DNA of 64,000 nucleotides, taken from the NCBI GenBank assembly GCA_020851835.1, contig JADZBZ010000167.1:56899-120898 (forward strand), written 5' to 3'. Shown here piece by piece: positions 1 to 9,001 of this stretch. The position numbers and the translations under genes are program-made. The DNA comes from Acidobacteriota bacterium. GTDB taxonomy: Bacteria > Acidobacteriota > Vicinamibacteria > Vicinamibacterales > UBA2999. Numbering within the stretch: the first letter of the stretch is position 1; every line of letters starts with the position of its first letter. The notes beneath the pieces are model-generated. The model searched no databases. It was not told the origin of the DNA and was given only the letters and a program-made list of their open reading frames with translations.

Positions 1-342
1 CCTGTCGAGCACCTCGACGCCGCGCGAGTCGGTCTCTCGGCGGCCGACGCCGTGATTGGCCCCTGCGAGGACGGCGGCTTCTACCTTGTGGGGAGCCGGC
101 GGTGCCCACCCGGGCTGTTCGATCAGATTCCGTGGGGTACCGATCTGGCGTACGCGCGAACGGAGGAACGGCTTCGGAACGTCGGGCTTTCCTTGATCCG
201 GACGCCGTCGTGGTTCGACGTCGACCGTCCCGAGGATCTGAACCGCCTTCGCGCACTGGGGGATTCGCTGCGCAAGAGGGCGCCCGCAACAGCACGAGTG
301 CTTGAACGAGTGACCGCCGGCGTTCGCGGTGAGGCGTCATGA
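1..342 (+). CDS. TIGR04282-type glycosyltransferase (DUF2064), 5' partial
   Basis: The reading frame is open from the first base, so the N-terminus lies outside the window; about 113 codons remain. The residues GPCEDGGFYLVG and the WFDVDRPEDL tail are typical of the C-terminal half of the DUF2064/TIGR04282 glycosyltransferases, which are linked to arsenosugar biosynthesis. It overlaps the next gene by four bases (ATGA), and that gene is the TIGR04283 partner usually found beside it. Family membership is clear from sequence; the arsenosugar role is inferred from the family and the pairing. No arsenite methylase or ArsS is visible in the window. Confidence 0.8.
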   Translation, partial: PVEHLDAARVGLSAADAVIGPCEDGGFYLVGSRRCPPGLFDQIPWGTDLAYARTEERLRNVGLSLIRTPSWFDVDRPEDLNRLRALGDSLRKRAPATARVLERVTAGVRGEAS

Positions 343-1031
343 CGGATCGGCTGTCGGTGGTGATCCCGGTCCTCAATGAAGCGGGCCGCATCGGCGGTCA
401 ACTCGCTCGACTTGCAACCTTGCCCGGGATTCACGACATCGTCGTGGCCGATGGCGGCAGCACCGATGGGACCGTCGAGATCGTTCGGGCCGCTGGGACA
501 GGGCGCTTGGTCCATGCCCCGGCTGGCCGCGGACCACAGATGAACGTGGGGGCGCGAGCGGCGACGGGGACCGTGCTGATCTTCCTGCACGCCGACGTCG
601 AGCTTCCGGCCGACGCCGAGAATCTTGTGGCGGCCGCTTTGTCCGATCCGGCCATCGTCGGCGGCGCCTTCCGCGTCAGGACCGTCTCGGACGGATTCAG
701 GGGCTGGCCGGAGAAGTGGTTATGGCTCGCCGACCTCCGGTCCCGCTACGCGCGGCTGCCGTACGGCGACCAGGCCGTCTTCGTGCGGCGAGAGGTGTTC
801 GACAGGCTGGGTGGATTCGCGCCGCTGCCGTTGTTCGAAGACGTCGAGTTCGCTCGGCGCCTGCGGCGGGCCGGGCGCCTCCGAATCCTGCCGGCGGCAG
901 TTCGAGTGTCGGGGCGGCGATTCATGGTGCGCCCCTACGCATCCGGCGTACTGATGAATCTCCTGCCGGCGCTGTTCCGGCTCGGCGTGCCGGCGACTAC
1001 GCTCGCTCGTCTCTACGGGCAGGTGCGATGA
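339..1031 (+). CDS. TIGR04283-type glycosyltransferase (GT2 family)
   Basis: A 230-residue GT-A fold glycosyltransferase. The N-terminus VVIPVLNEAGRI is the GT2 nucleotide-sugar binding strand, ADGGSTDGT follows, and FLHADVELP carries the metal-binding DxD-like acidic residues. FEDVEFARRLRRAGR is the family's acceptor-side helix. No signal peptide is seen, so it should be cytosolic. The start ATG overlaps the stop of the DUF2064 gene, showing translational coupling. In TIGR04283 proteins this pairing is associated with making arsenic-containing sugars; the substrate here is inferred. Confidence 0.85.
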   Translation: MTDRLSVVIPVLNEAGRIGGQLARLATLPGIHDIVVADGGSTDGTVEIVRAAGTGRLVHAPAGRGPQMNVGARAATGTVLIFLHADVELPADAENLVAAALSDPAIVGGAFRVRTVSDGFRGWPEKWLWLADLRSRYARLPYGDQAVFVRREVFDRLGGFAPLPLFEDVEFARRLRRAGRLRILPAAVRVSGRRFMVRPYASGVLMNLLPALFRLGVPATTLARLYGQVR

Positions 1032-1060
1032 AGCGAACGCGGTCTTGGTGAGGTGAACAC

Positions 1061-1666
1061 GTGTCCATTCGACCATTCATGGCCCTCATCGCGATCCCTG
1101 GACTGCTGGCAGGCTGCGCGCGCGATCCTGGCCGGGACGTCCAGCCGATCTCCCTCACGGGAAACGATGTCACTGGCGCGGGATCGTCGTCCGAGATCCT
1201 TCCACTCGACCAGGTCCGGAAGAGCCAAGCCGCGGCGGTGGCCCAGCGCGTCGCGAACACGCAGATTACCGTGACTTACAGCCGTCCCCTGGCTCGCGGG
1301 CGGGCATTGTTCGGCCAGCTCGTGCCGTACGACCAGGTCTGGAACCCTGGCGCCGATCAGGCCACGGCCGTGCAGTTCAGCCGGGACGTCCAGGTTGCCG
1401 GCCACTTACTCGTAGCCGGGAAGTACAGCCTCTGGATGATTCCGCGCGCCGGGCGCTGGACGGTCATTTTCAATCGGGCCGCCGACGTGTACCACACGCC
1501 CTATCCCGGGCAGGCGCAGGACGCGCTGCGGCTCGACGTCGAACCGGGCGACGGTCCCGAGACGGACGTCCTCACCTTCGACTTTCCACTGGTCGACGGC
1601 AAGGAGGCAGTGTTGCGGCTGCACTGGGGGACGGTCACCGTGTCCGTTCCCGTCGTCGTGCCGTAG
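1061..1666 (+). CDS. DUF2911 lipoprotein
   Basis: A 201-residue exported protein with a short hydrophobic N-terminus and a lipobox-like LLAGC at about residues 14-18, so probably a lipoprotein. The body (TYSRPLARGRALFG, PYDQVWNPGADQAT, AGKYSLWMIPRAGRWTVIFN) is the DUF2911 fold. The GTG start at 1061 is preceded by GAGGTGA. The function of DUF2911 is unknown; many members occur in Bacteroidota and Acidobacteriota. It is probably an independent unit 30 bp after the glycosyltransferase. Confidence 0.8.
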   Translation: MSIRPFMALIAIPGLLAGCARDPGRDVQPISLTGNDVTGAGSSSEILPLDQVRKSQAAAVAQRVANTQITVTYSRPLARGRALFGQLVPYDQVWNPGADQATAVQFSRDVQVAGHLLVAGKYSLWMIPRAGRWTVIFNRAADVYHTPYPGQAQDALRLDVEPGDGPETDVLTFDFPLVDGKEAVLRLHWGTVTVSVPVVVP

Positions 1667-1734
1667 CGGCCCAGACGCGGCTTGCGCGGGGACCGCACGT
1701 CGCGACGCTGGCGGTTGATTCGTCGGCGAACGCT

Positions 1735-1763
1735 GTAATGTTTCGATCGACGCGGCCACTCAC
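1735..1763 (+). promoter_or_regulatory. ECF-type promoter motif, site D
   Basis: GTAATG, 16 nt, then CACTCAC. It matches five other sites in the window in sequence and in the 16-nt spacing, and lies 67 nt before the thioredoxin-like gene at 1831. I read GTAATG as the -35 and CACTCAC as the -10 element of an ECF sigma factor promoter. Confidence 0.65.
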
Positions 1764-1830
1764 ACCACGATGCTCCGGCCATCGGCCGGGGCCGCTCAGC
1801 GGCCCGAAAGACCCAGAGGAGACACACATC

Positions 1831-2247
1831 ATGCTGATCCGCAGCTTCAAGGCCTCCGTGCTCATGGCCGCGTTACTTGTGGCGGGGCACACCGCCGTGT
1901 TTGCCCAGGCCACGGACAACAATCCGAAACCGTTCTCGCGCGAGGCCTTCGATGCGGCCACGGCGGCAGGCAAGACGGTCATGGTGGCGTTTCACGCGCC
2001 CTGGTGCCCGGTGTGCAAGGCCCAGGAGCCGAAGATTGAAGCGCTGCTGAACACCGAGTACAAGAACGTCGTGGCCTTCAACGTGGACTACGACACCAAC
2101 GTGCCGCTGCGGAAGGAAATGCACGTCCTCAAGCAGGCGACGCTCATCATGTTTCGCGGTGACAAGGAAATCGCGCGCCTGAGCTTTCAGAGTGACGACG
2201 CCTCGATCCGGCAGTTCTTTGCCCACGCGAAGACCACCGGCCGGTAG
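1831..2247 (+). CDS. Secreted thioredoxin-family protein
   Basis: A 138-residue thioredoxin-fold protein with a signal peptide (hydrophobic stretch ending VFAQA, about residues 4-25) and the active site WCPVC. It should act in the periplasm as a disulfide reductase or isomerase. The ATG at 1831 is chosen over an in-frame start at 1738 because it follows a GAGGAG ribosome site and begins a clean signal peptide; the earlier start falls inside promoter motif D. A CcdA-like membrane protein follows after 3 bp and is the likely electron donor. Confidence 0.85.
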   Translation: MLIRSFKASVLMAALLVAGHTAVFAQATDNNPKPFSREAFDAATAAGKTVMVAFHAPWCPVCKAQEPKIEALLNTEYKNVVAFNVDYDTNVPLRKEMHVLKQATLIMFRGDKEIARLSFQSDDASIRQFFAHAKTTGR

Positions 2248-2250
2248 CCC

Positions 2251-2961
2251 GTGCTCCGATTGGCCCTCAGTTTCGCCGCAGGCCTGCTGACGGCGTTGTC
2301 CCCGTGCGTGCTGCCCGCCCTGCCGATCGTGGTCGGCAGCGCGGCGGCCAGCCGCCGCCATGGGCCGCTGGCGCTCGCGGCCGGCCTCGTCGTGGCGTTC
2401 ACCCTCGTCGGCCTGGCCATCGCGTCCGCCGGTACGTTCTTGGGCATTTCTGAGGACGCGGTTCGGGCAGGCGCCGCCCTCATGCTCGTCGCGGCGGGTA
2501 TCGTCCTCTTCAGCCATCGTCTGCAGGATGCGCTGAGCCGACGTCTATCGCCGATCGCGTCCGCGGCCGCGCGCGCCACGACGCGGGTCGGCGACGGCCT
2601 CGCCGGACAGTTTGCCGTGGGGGCGATGCTCGGGGCCGTTTGGAGTCCGTGTGTCGGGCCGACGCTCGGCGCGGCCATCGGCCTCGCGGCGTCCGGCCAT
2701 TCCGCGGGATGGGCCGCGGCGCTGATGTTGGCCTTCGGTCTGGGTTCGGCGGCTCCGCTGCTGGCGATTGCCTATTTCTCGAGACGCATGATCGCGAGGC
2801 GCGGTCGGTTGATCTCCCTGGCTGAACGTGGCAAGCCGCTGTTCGGCGGAGCGCTCGTGCTGATGGGAGCGCTGGTGTTCCTGGGTGTGGACAAGGTGAT
2901 TGAAGCCGCCGTGCTGGCGAGGCTGCCGCAATGGTGGATCGACCTCCTTGCGAGCGTGTAG
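2251..2961 (+). CDS. CcdA/DsbD-like thiol-disulfide transmembrane protein
   Basis: A 236-residue protein of about six membrane segments. The first helix carries LSPCVLPALP and a later one WSPCVGPTLG, the paired cysteine-proline motifs of the CcdA/DsbD transmembrane domain that move electrons from cytosolic thioredoxin to the periplasm. It starts with GTG 3 bp after the thioredoxin-like gene, so the two form a natural donor-acceptor pair. It is close to the usual CcdA length and lacks the DsbD alpha and gamma domains. A cytochrome c maturation role is possible but no other ccm genes are nearby. Confidence 0.87.
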   Translation: MLRLALSFAAGLLTALSPCVLPALPIVVGSAAASRRHGPLALAAGLVVAFTLVGLAIASAGTFLGISEDAVRAGAALMLVAAGIVLFSHRLQDALSRRLSPIASAAARATTRVGDGLAGQFAVGAMLGAVWSPCVGPTLGAAIGLAASGHSAGWAAALMLAFGLGSAAPLLAIAYFSRRMIARRGRLISLAERGKPLFGGALVLMGALVFLGVDKVIEAAVLARLPQWWIDLLASV

Positions 2962-2964
2962 GTC

Positions 2965-4137
2965 TTGTCGGCGGCTGCCACGGGCGCGCATTCATCCCGG
3001 ACGTCAGACGTGACTCGCGACATCGTGCTGCTCGGTCTCGGCCACACCAACGCCGAAATCGTCCGCCGATGGCGCCGGAGGCCGTTTCGCGACGCCCGGC
3101 TCGTCTGCGTATCGGATAGCGCTTCTGCCGCGTACTCGGGCATGCTGCCGGCGGTTCTGGCTGGGCAGTGTCCGCCCGAACGGATGCGGATCGATCTCGC
3201 GCGCCTCTGCAAGGCGGCCGGCGCGGAGTTGGTCGTCGGATGCGCAATCGGGCTTGACGTCGCGCGGCGCCAACTCATCATGGACGGCTCCGCACCGGTC
3301 CGGTTCGACGTGCTGTCCATCGGTGTGGGGTCGGTCCCGACCGTGGCCGGCGTCGTCGTTGCCGACGCCAGGCCCTATATTCCGGTCAAACCCATGCGCA
3401 CTCTGCTGTCCCGGCTCATCGCACGATTCGATCGGGTCGTGGATTCGTTCCGGCCGCAGACCGTCCGCGTTTCGATTGTCGGCGGAGGCGCCGGCGGGGT
3501 GGAACTGGCGCTGTGCATCGCGCCCTTCATTCAGGCCACCTACCCGCGGCTGTCGGACGTCGGCGTGACGATCGTGACAGCCGACGGCGATCTTTTGCCC
3601 GGCGGCCTCCCGCGGACGCGTGAGCGCCTCGCTCGGATTCTGCGCGCGCGCCGCGTCCAGGTGGAGCGAAATGCTCGCGTGGTCAGGATCGACTCGGAGG
3701 GCGTGTCGCTCGAAGATGGCCGGACCCTTCAGAGCGACGCGGTCATATGGGCGACCGGTGCGGCTCCCCCACCTGTGCTCTCGACCTTTGGCCTTCCGGT
3801 GGACGACGCCGGATTCTTGCGCACGCGCAGTACTCTGCAGGTAGTGACCGGGGATCCGGTTTTCGCCGTGGGTGACACGGGCAGCATTGACGGCGCGGTG
3901 ATGCCCAAGGCCGGTGTGTATGCGGTCCGGCAGGGGCCGCTGTTGTGGGAGAACCTCCGGCGCGCGCTCGATGGCCGGCCGCTGCGGCCGTTCGTGCCCC
4001 AGCCCGGGTTTCTCCGACTGCTCAACACCGGGGACGGACGAGCCCTGGGAGACTGGCGCGGGTGGTCCTTCGAGGGGACCTGGGTTCGGGTCTGGAAGGA
4101 CATGATCGACCGCCGTTTCGTCGCGAGATATCAGTGA
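2965..4137 (+). CDS. FAD-dependent pyridine nucleotide oxidoreductase (TIGR03169-like)
   Basis: Two dinucleotide-binding segments are visible: an N-terminal LLGLGHTNAEIV and an internal VSIVGGGAGGVELAL (about residues 168-182), plus the FAVGDTGSIDG FAD site near the C-terminus. This layout fits the NDH-2-like group (TIGR03169) sometimes fused to selenophosphate synthetase. The annotated start is TTG at 2965; GTG at 3010 begins just before the FAD strand and may be the true start. It is third in the thioredoxin/CcdA operon, suggesting a quinone- or thiol-linked redox role. Its substrate cannot be told from sequence. Confidence 0.75.
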   Translation: MSAAATGAHSSRTSDVTRDIVLLGLGHTNAEIVRRWRRRPFRDARLVCVSDSASAAYSGMLPAVLAGQCPPERMRIDLARLCKAAGAELVVGCAIGLDVARRQLIMDGSAPVRFDVLSIGVGSVPTVAGVVVADARPYIPVKPMRTLLSRLIARFDRVVDSFRPQTVRVSIVGGGAGGVELALCIAPFIQATYPRLSDVGVTIVTADGDLLPGGLPRTRERLARILRARRVQVERNARVVRIDSEGVSLEDGRTLQSDAVIWATGAAPPPVLSTFGLPVDDAGFLRTRSTLQVVTGDPVFAVGDTGSIDGAVMPKAGVYAVRQGPLLWENLRRALDGRPLRPFVPQPGFLRLLNTGDGRALGDWRGWSFEGTWVRVWKDMIDRRFVARYQ

Positions 4138-4181
4138 TGCAAGTGGGCCTGCCGCCCATGTCGTCCGTGTCGGGCGACCAT

Positions 4182-5534
4182 TCAGGGCTGGTCTCTCAGC
4201 CGCGCGTACACGGCATCCCGTACGCCGCCCGCGTTGACCTGGCACATCGGGACCATCTCGCCGTCGACGGGCACGCGGAGCACGCACGCTGACAGCCGTT
4301 CCTGTCCCGTTGCGGTGCCCAGTTCCGCCGGGCTCATGAAATGGTGCGAGACCACGGCGAAGCTGTCGATTCTCACGCGGCCTCGCGCAAGGTTCCACGC
4401 CAGACGCGAGCCGCTGGTCTCGAGGGCGGCGAGCCGACCGACCACCCAGCGACGCAGGGGGCCGAGCGTCCACGCCGGGTCCGTCAGCAGAATTCCCATC
4501 GCCCGACACGCGCGTTCCAGGGGCCTGTCGTCGCGGAAGTTGAGGCCACCCAGGCCGCGGTTCAGGAACGCGCGCATCATGTCAACGTCCGTTTCGTCGT
4601 CGCGCAGGATCGGAAAGACGCGCGGATCGCTTCCCGCGCGCTCATAGACGCCGAGGAGCTCGAGCCGCGTGCAGTCGGGATGGCCGAACGTGATCGCACG
4701 CGGCCCGCGGCGAACGAGACCGAAGCGCGCCAGGACCGGCTCGATCCGGTCCCACAGCTCCTGGACCGTCACGGCCTGCAGGCCCTTCTCCGTCCGGCCC
4801 ACGCGCGCGACCGGCTGGAACGATAACATCCCGAAGACATCGCGATTCCGCAGGCACCACTCGACGACAGGCGGCACGTCGTCGAGGTTGTCGCGCGTGA
4901 TCGTCAACGTCGTGGCGGCACGAAGCGACAGGCCCGTGGCGGTCCGCGCGGATCGAATCATGGCCGCGCACTCCTCGCGGAGCGGCGTCAACATGGTTTC
5001 GTCCGCCGGTCGCTTGTAGCCGAGTCGGCCGCGCTGCGTCGTGTCGATGTGGATCGACACCTCCGTCAGACCGGCCTCCGCCATCAGCCGCTCGAGCAGG
5101 CCGGGCCGGCGGCGGAACGTGTCGCCGTGAGTCATTACCATCGGGATGAGACCAATCCGGCGAGCGTGGCGGATATTCGCCGCGAGATCCTCAGTGGGCA
5201 GGAGCGTGACTTCGCCGTCCGTGATCTGCACGTTGCCTTTCGGTCCGAGCCACGCCCGGAGCCGATCGAGCTGCTGGAATACTTGTTCGCGGCTGGCAGG
5301 CGGGATGCGGTTGGCTTCCTCTCCCAGGTAGCAACCCGTACAAGCGAAGTCGCAGCGAGGCTGGATCCCGATGGTCGCGCCACATCCGGTGGCCTGCTGT
5401 CCGAAGCCCTGTCCCGGCGTGCGCCACCGCGGGTCGAGCGAGGCCCACTGCTCGCGCAGCAGCCGTCTCTTTTCGTCCGGCACCGGCGACCTGAGGAGAC
5501 GCAGCGCATCGATCAGCCGTGGCTTGCCGCTCAT
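4182..5534 (-). CDS. Radical SAM protein of unknown function
   Basis: A 450-residue protein with the radical SAM cluster motif CDFACTGC (CxxxCxxC) at about residues 60-67, followed by a long TIM-barrel-like region. Two later cysteine positions (CTRLELLG and CQVNAGG) could hold extra ligands but do not form a clear SPASM domain. The start at 5534 overlaps the stop of the redoxin gene (ATGA); a longer in-frame extension to 5756 is rejected because it lies inside that gene. It is the last gene of a leftward redox operon. The reaction is unknown. Confidence 0.8.
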   Translation of the reverse strand: MSGKPRLIDALRLLRSPVPDEKRRLLREQWASLDPRWRTPGQGFGQQATGCGATIGIQPRCDFACTGCYLGEEANRIPPASREQVFQQLDRLRAWLGPKGNVQITDGEVTLLPTEDLAANIRHARRIGLIPMVMTHGDTFRRRPGLLERLMAEAGLTEVSIHIDTTQRGRLGYKRPADETMLTPLREECAAMIRSARTATGLSLRAATTLTITRDNLDDVPPVVEWCLRNRDVFGMLSFQPVARVGRTEKGLQAVTVQELWDRIEPVLARFGLVRRGPRAITFGHPDCTRLELLGVYERAGSDPRVFPILRDDETDVDMMRAFLNRGLGGLNFRDDRPLERACRAMGILLTDPAWTLGPLRRWVVGRLAALETSGSRLAWNLARGRVRIDSFAVVSHHFMSPAELGTATGQERLSACVLRVPVDGEMVPMCQVNAGGVRDAVYARLRDQP

Positions 5535-6106
5535 CGCGGCGCCCCGCTCCGACGCACCGTCAGCAGCGTCCCAATCGACGGCCGATCGGCCGGTCCCGAT
5601 CCGCGGTGAAGCAGTCTGACGATGCCCGACGGATCCACGAGAACGTCTCCGCCGAGTTGATAGATGTCGTTGGCCAGGGCCGACGCTCGAGGCGTGCGCC
5701 CTCGGAACAGCTCCTTGATATATGCCCAACAGGTGCGCGGCCCCCAGACATTCCACCGCGTGCCGAGAAACATGCCGCAGGCGGCATACAGCGTCCGCGT
5801 CTCATCGATGACAACCGGCCAGTCGAAGCCCATTTCGCGCACCCACGCGTCCGCGACCGGGCCTCCCATGAACGACACCACGACAATCTGGACATCGAGG
5901 TCTTGAAAGATCCGCTCGGAATCTTTCAGATCGAGGAGGTGTCGGCGGCACGGCAGGCACCCCAGGTGCCGATGGAACACGAGCAGCAGCCAATGTCCGC
6001 GATAATCCTCGAGGCGACGCACCTGGCTTTGGGCGTCCGGAAGCTCGAACGGCGGGGCCTGACCTCCAACGACGGCGTGTGGCGGCTCCGGCGTCACCGC
6101 CGCCAC
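5531..6106 (-). CDS. Peroxiredoxin-like (AhpC/TSA, PRXL2-type) protein
   Basis: A 191-residue thioredoxin-fold protein. After the entry segment GGQAPPFELPDAQ comes VFHRHLGCLPCRRHL, a CxxC pair where AhpC/TSA peroxiredoxins have their peroxidatic cysteine. The C-terminal DPSGIVRLLHRG strand is typical of the PRXL2 group. No signal peptide is present. It overlaps its neighbours on both sides, so it is co-translated with the MerA/Lpd-like flavoprotein and the radical SAM gene. It probably reduces peroxides or acts as a thiol oxidoreductase; the partner reductase could be the flavoprotein upstream. Confidence 0.8.
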   Translation of the reverse strand: MAAVTPEPPHAVVGGQAPPFELPDAQSQVRRLEDYRGHWLLLVFHRHLGCLPCRRHLLDLKDSERIFQDLDVQIVVVSFMGGPVADAWVREMGFDWPVVIDETRTLYAACGMFLGTRWNVWGPRTCWAYIKELFRGRTPRASALANDIYQLGGDVLVDPSGIVRLLHRGSGPADRPSIGTLLTVRRSGAPR

Positions 6107-7632
6107 CGGAGCACCGCCCGAAGCACCGCACGAAGGCGAGGCGTCAACCGCGAGCGATTCCAGGCATCCCCGAGTCGTTTCCAGGCCTCGGATTGTGTCG
6201 GATACGGATGGATCGTCAGCCCGATTGAGCCCATGCGAACGCCGGCTCGCATGGCGACGACCATCTCGCCGATCAGCTCGCCCGCATGGCCCGCGACCAT
6301 CGTCGCGCCCAGGATCGCGCCCGTGCGCCGATCGACGTGCACCCGCGCGAATCCCTCGGCGTCGTCATCCAGGATGGCGCGGTCATTCTCGGACAGCTCC
6401 ACCGTCAAGGTGCTCACCGCGTCGCCCCGTTGCTCCGCATCCCCCGCGGACAGGCCCACGTGCGCCACTTCGGGATCGGTGTACGTCGCCCACGGCACGA
6501 CCAGCGCGCTGGCTCTCTTGCGGCCGAAGAACAGGGCATTCTGCAAGACGATGCGCGCCATGGCGTCGGCCGCATGCGTGAACTTGTGGCGCGAACAGAT
6601 ATCCCCAGCGGCGTACACCCGGCGATTGGTGGTGCGCAGAAAATCGTCCACGATGACGCCGGCCGCGTGCCAGGCAACGCCGCCGGCGGCCAGATCTAGA
6701 TCCTCGACGTTCGGGCTCCGCCCGACCGCGACGAGAATCTCGTCGCCTGCGACCTCGCCCTGCGCCCCGCTGGCCTCATACACCAGCACGCGCGGCTGAT
6801 CGCCGGCACGCCGCTCGGCACGCAGAATCGTCGCGTGCCGTATCAGCGTGACCCCTTCGCGAAGGAGCGTCCGCTCCACGATGGCGGACGCGTCGGCGTC
6901 GTCGCGAGGCAGCAGACCGCCCCCGCGGAGAATCAAGGTAACCGCGCTGCCAAGGCGACGGAACGTCTGAGCCAGTTCGCAGCCAATCGGACCGGCGCCG
7001 ATCACGAGCAGGTGGCGGGGTCGTTCGGTCAGCGAGAAGATCGTCTCATTCGAGTAGAAGCCCGTCTCGGCCAACCCCGGAACGTCAGGGACGGTCGGCC
7101 GCGCGCCCGTGGCGATCACGGCCCGGCTGAATTTCAGCGTCTGGTCGCCCACGGCCACCGCATCACCCTGAATGAAGCGAGCGTCGCCGAGGTACACGTC
7201 GACACCGAGGCTGGCCAGTCGCCCGACGGAGTCGTTTTTCGCGATCCCGGCACGCAATCGTCGCATGCGGGCCATGACCGCCGCGAAATCGACCGGATCG
7301 GGAGCGGGCGCGGCACCGATCCCGAACCGGCCGGCACTCCGCACGCCCGCCGCCGCCCGCGCCGCGCTGATTAGCGCTTTCGACGGAACGCACCCGAAGT
7401 TGAGGCAGTCGCCGCCCGTGAGATGACGCTCGACGATGGCAACCTTCGCGCCAAGGGAGGCGGCGCCGACCGCCGAGACCAAGCCGGCCGTGCCGGCGCC
7501 CAGGACGACGAGGTTGTAGCGCCCGGTCGGTGTGGGATTGACCCAGTCCGCGGGGTGCGCGTATCCCACGAGCGTTCGGTTGTGCTCGTCATCGGGAGCC
7601 ACGAGCGACTGAGAAGGCGATGGGGGCGTCAT
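6094..7632 (-). CDS. MerA/Lpd-like FAD disulfide oxidoreductase
   Basis: A 512-residue flavoprotein. GAGTAG at residues 45-50 binds FAD, GGDCLNFGCVPSKAL gives the redox cysteines C76 and C81, IGAGPIGCE is the NAD(P) site, and HPYPTQSEAW near the C-terminus supplies the His/Glu base pair of the family. It resembles proteins often annotated as mercuric reductase, but it lacks the N-terminal HMA domain and the C-terminal vicinal cysteines of true MerA, and no merR/merT/merP is nearby. It more likely reduces a low-molecular-weight disulfide, perhaps bacillithiol disulfide given YtxJ in the same operon. Confidence 0.8.
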   Translation of the reverse strand: MTPPSPSQSLVAPDDEHNRTLVGYAHPADWVNPTPTGRYNLVVLGAGTAGLVSAVGAASLGAKVAIVERHLTGGDCLNFGCVPSKALISAARAAAGVRSAGRFGIGAAPAPDPVDFAAVMARMRRLRAGIAKNDSVGRLASLGVDVYLGDARFIQGDAVAVGDQTLKFSRAVIATGARPTVPDVPGLAETGFYSNETIFSLTERPRHLLVIGAGPIGCELAQTFRRLGSAVTLILRGGGLLPRDDADASAIVERTLLREGVTLIRHATILRAERRAGDQPRVLVYEASGAQGEVAGDEILVAVGRSPNVEDLDLAAGGVAWHAAGVIVDDFLRTTNRRVYAAGDICSRHKFTHAADAMARIVLQNALFFGRKRASALVVPWATYTDPEVAHVGLSAGDAEQRGDAVSTLTVELSENDRAILDDDAEGFARVHVDRRTGAILGATMVAGHAGELIGEMVVAMRAGVRMGSIGLTIHPYPTQSEAWKRLGDAWNRSRLTPRLRAVLRAVLRWRR

Positions 7633-7647
7633 TGGCCTGTACTGGGT

Positions 7648-8490
7648 TCAGTCATCATCGTGGGATCGGCCCTCGATATGGGTCCCACCTGGGTAAATGA
7701 CGTTACGGCTCGCTCCGTCGTTCAAGAAGCGCGCAATCGCTTCCGCTGTCGAGTCCGGATGTTCCAGTAGCATCAAGTGCCCACCCGGCAGCATCGCGTT
7801 GTGCACGTTGGGCTGTATGATCGCCCGCCGCGAGAGCTCGGCGTCGCCACATCCCGTCAGATTGAGAATCGGCACGTTCCCGATCGCCCTGACCAGGGCA
7901 GCGCCTGGAACGCCCAGGAGGACGCGGTCGAAGGTCTCCGCGATCGCGCGCCAGCGATGCGCCGTGTAGTCGTCGAAGACCTCGTCGGGGACGTACGCCG
8001 GCTTGGCGAAATAAAATGCCCGAATAACCTGCGCGCCCCTCAGGACGACACACGCCAGATGCGCCATGCGGCGATGGTTGAGCAGAACGGCGCCCCAACC
8101 GAAACGGTCGTGCAGCAGTTGGCGCCTGATGTCATCACGGTTCTCGCCAAGAGGCGTGTTGATTAAGACGATCCACGACACACGATCTCTGTGGTGAACC
8201 GCCCACGCAAGGGCCAGCACGCCACCGAGCGAATGGCCGACAAGGGCGAGCGGCCCTGACGGGAAGCGCCGTTCGATCGTGCCGGTGATGAAGTTCAGCT
8301 GGTCGCCGACGTCGTAGCGGCTTTCGACGTCCTTGTTCTCGCCGAAGCCGGGCAGATCGAAGGAGAGTGTGTCCGCGCTCGTCGGCGGCCGCCGCAGGCG
8401 ACCCTCGAGTCCGGCAAAGAGACGCTTTGAGCCCGTGAGCCCGTGGATCAGCACGATCTGTGACGGAGACATAGCTTGAGAGTTGTCCAT
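7648..8490 (-). CDS. Alpha/beta hydrolase
   Basis: A 280-residue alpha/beta hydrolase. LIHGLTGS near the N-terminus forms the oxyanion-hole loop, GHSLGG (about residues 95-100) is the nucleophile elbow with the catalytic serine, NLTGCGDAE holds the likely acid, and GGHLMLLEHP the catalytic histidine. No signal peptide is seen. It sits 15 bp upstream of the flavoprotein gene in the same orientation. The substrate is unknown. Confidence 0.82.
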   Translation of the reverse strand: MDNSQAMSPSQIVLIHGLTGSKRLFAGLEGRLRRPPTSADTLSFDLPGFGENKDVESRYDVGDQLNFITGTIERRFPSGPLALVGHSLGGVLALAWAVHHRDRVSWIVLINTPLGENRDDIRRQLLHDRFGWGAVLLNHRRMAHLACVVLRGAQVIRAFYFAKPAYVPDEVFDDYTAHRWRAIAETFDRVLLGVPGAALVRAIGNVPILNLTGCGDAELSRRAIIQPNVHNAMLPGGHLMLLEHPDSTAEAIARFLNDGASRNVIYPGGTHIEGRSHDDD

Positions 8491-8554
8491 CGAGCGTGTC
8501 TCCGATGTCTCGGACTAATGGCGCCCGCTCGCGTGGCCGGCGCGGTCATTGAGG

Positions 8555-9001
8555 CTAGGACCCGAGGACCTTGGCGGTTTCCGGCGCGGCGCCGACTGCT
8601 GGCTCGTCGGGCCAGCGGTCCACCGCCTTCGGTCGCGCAGGCGAAACGCTTCCCAGCGCCTCACGGACTGCCTGTGCCGAGATACGGAAGTGCGACGCAT
8701 GCCAGAGCGCGGCTCCGCGGTGGAGGATCAGAGCCTGTGGCGACTCGTGCCGGACGCGCAGGATCCTGGCGATGGCGTGGGAGACGGGCCTGTGCGGGTG
8801 GACCAGCACCATGAAGACGTCGGTCTCGAGCGACGGGTCACCCCGCAACTCCGCGATCTCCTCCAGCGCCAGGGCACTGACGCCGCACGTCGAGCTGTGC
8901 TTGAAGATGACGACCGGCCGCGTGAAGGACCGCTTGAGGGCGCTGTCAAGAGCGGCCAGGTCTGGCAGCAACGGTGGCGCCTCAATGGTGCCGTGCATCA
9001 T
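8555..9001 (-). CDS. ytxJ: Bacillithiol-system thioredoxin-like protein YtxJ family
   Basis: A 148-residue protein with IFKHSSTCGVS at about residues 32-42, the hallmark of the YtxJ (DUF2847) family: a thioredoxin fold with one redox-active cysteine, proposed to be a monothiol bacilliredoxin. The start at 9001 overlaps the stop of the DUF547 gene; an upstream extension to 9193 is rejected because it lies inside that gene. Its presence suggests that the host uses bacillithiol, which is inference from the family. Confidence 0.8.
   Translation of the reverse strand: MMHGTIEAPPLLPDLAALDSALKRSFTRPVVIFKHSSTCGVSALALEEIAELRGDPSLETDVFMVLVHPHRPVSHAIARILRVRHESPQALILHRGAALWHASHFRISAQAVREALGSVSPARPKAVDRWPDEPAVGAAPETAKVLGS

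Noticed and set aside
3004..4509. A 501-codon minus-strand frame across the FAD oxidoreductase and the radical SAM end
   Set aside because: It crosses two real genes and has shadow-like composition.
6094..7632. Mercuric reductase
   Set aside because: No HMA domain, no C-terminal cysteine pair and no other mer genes; a general disulfide reductase is more likely.
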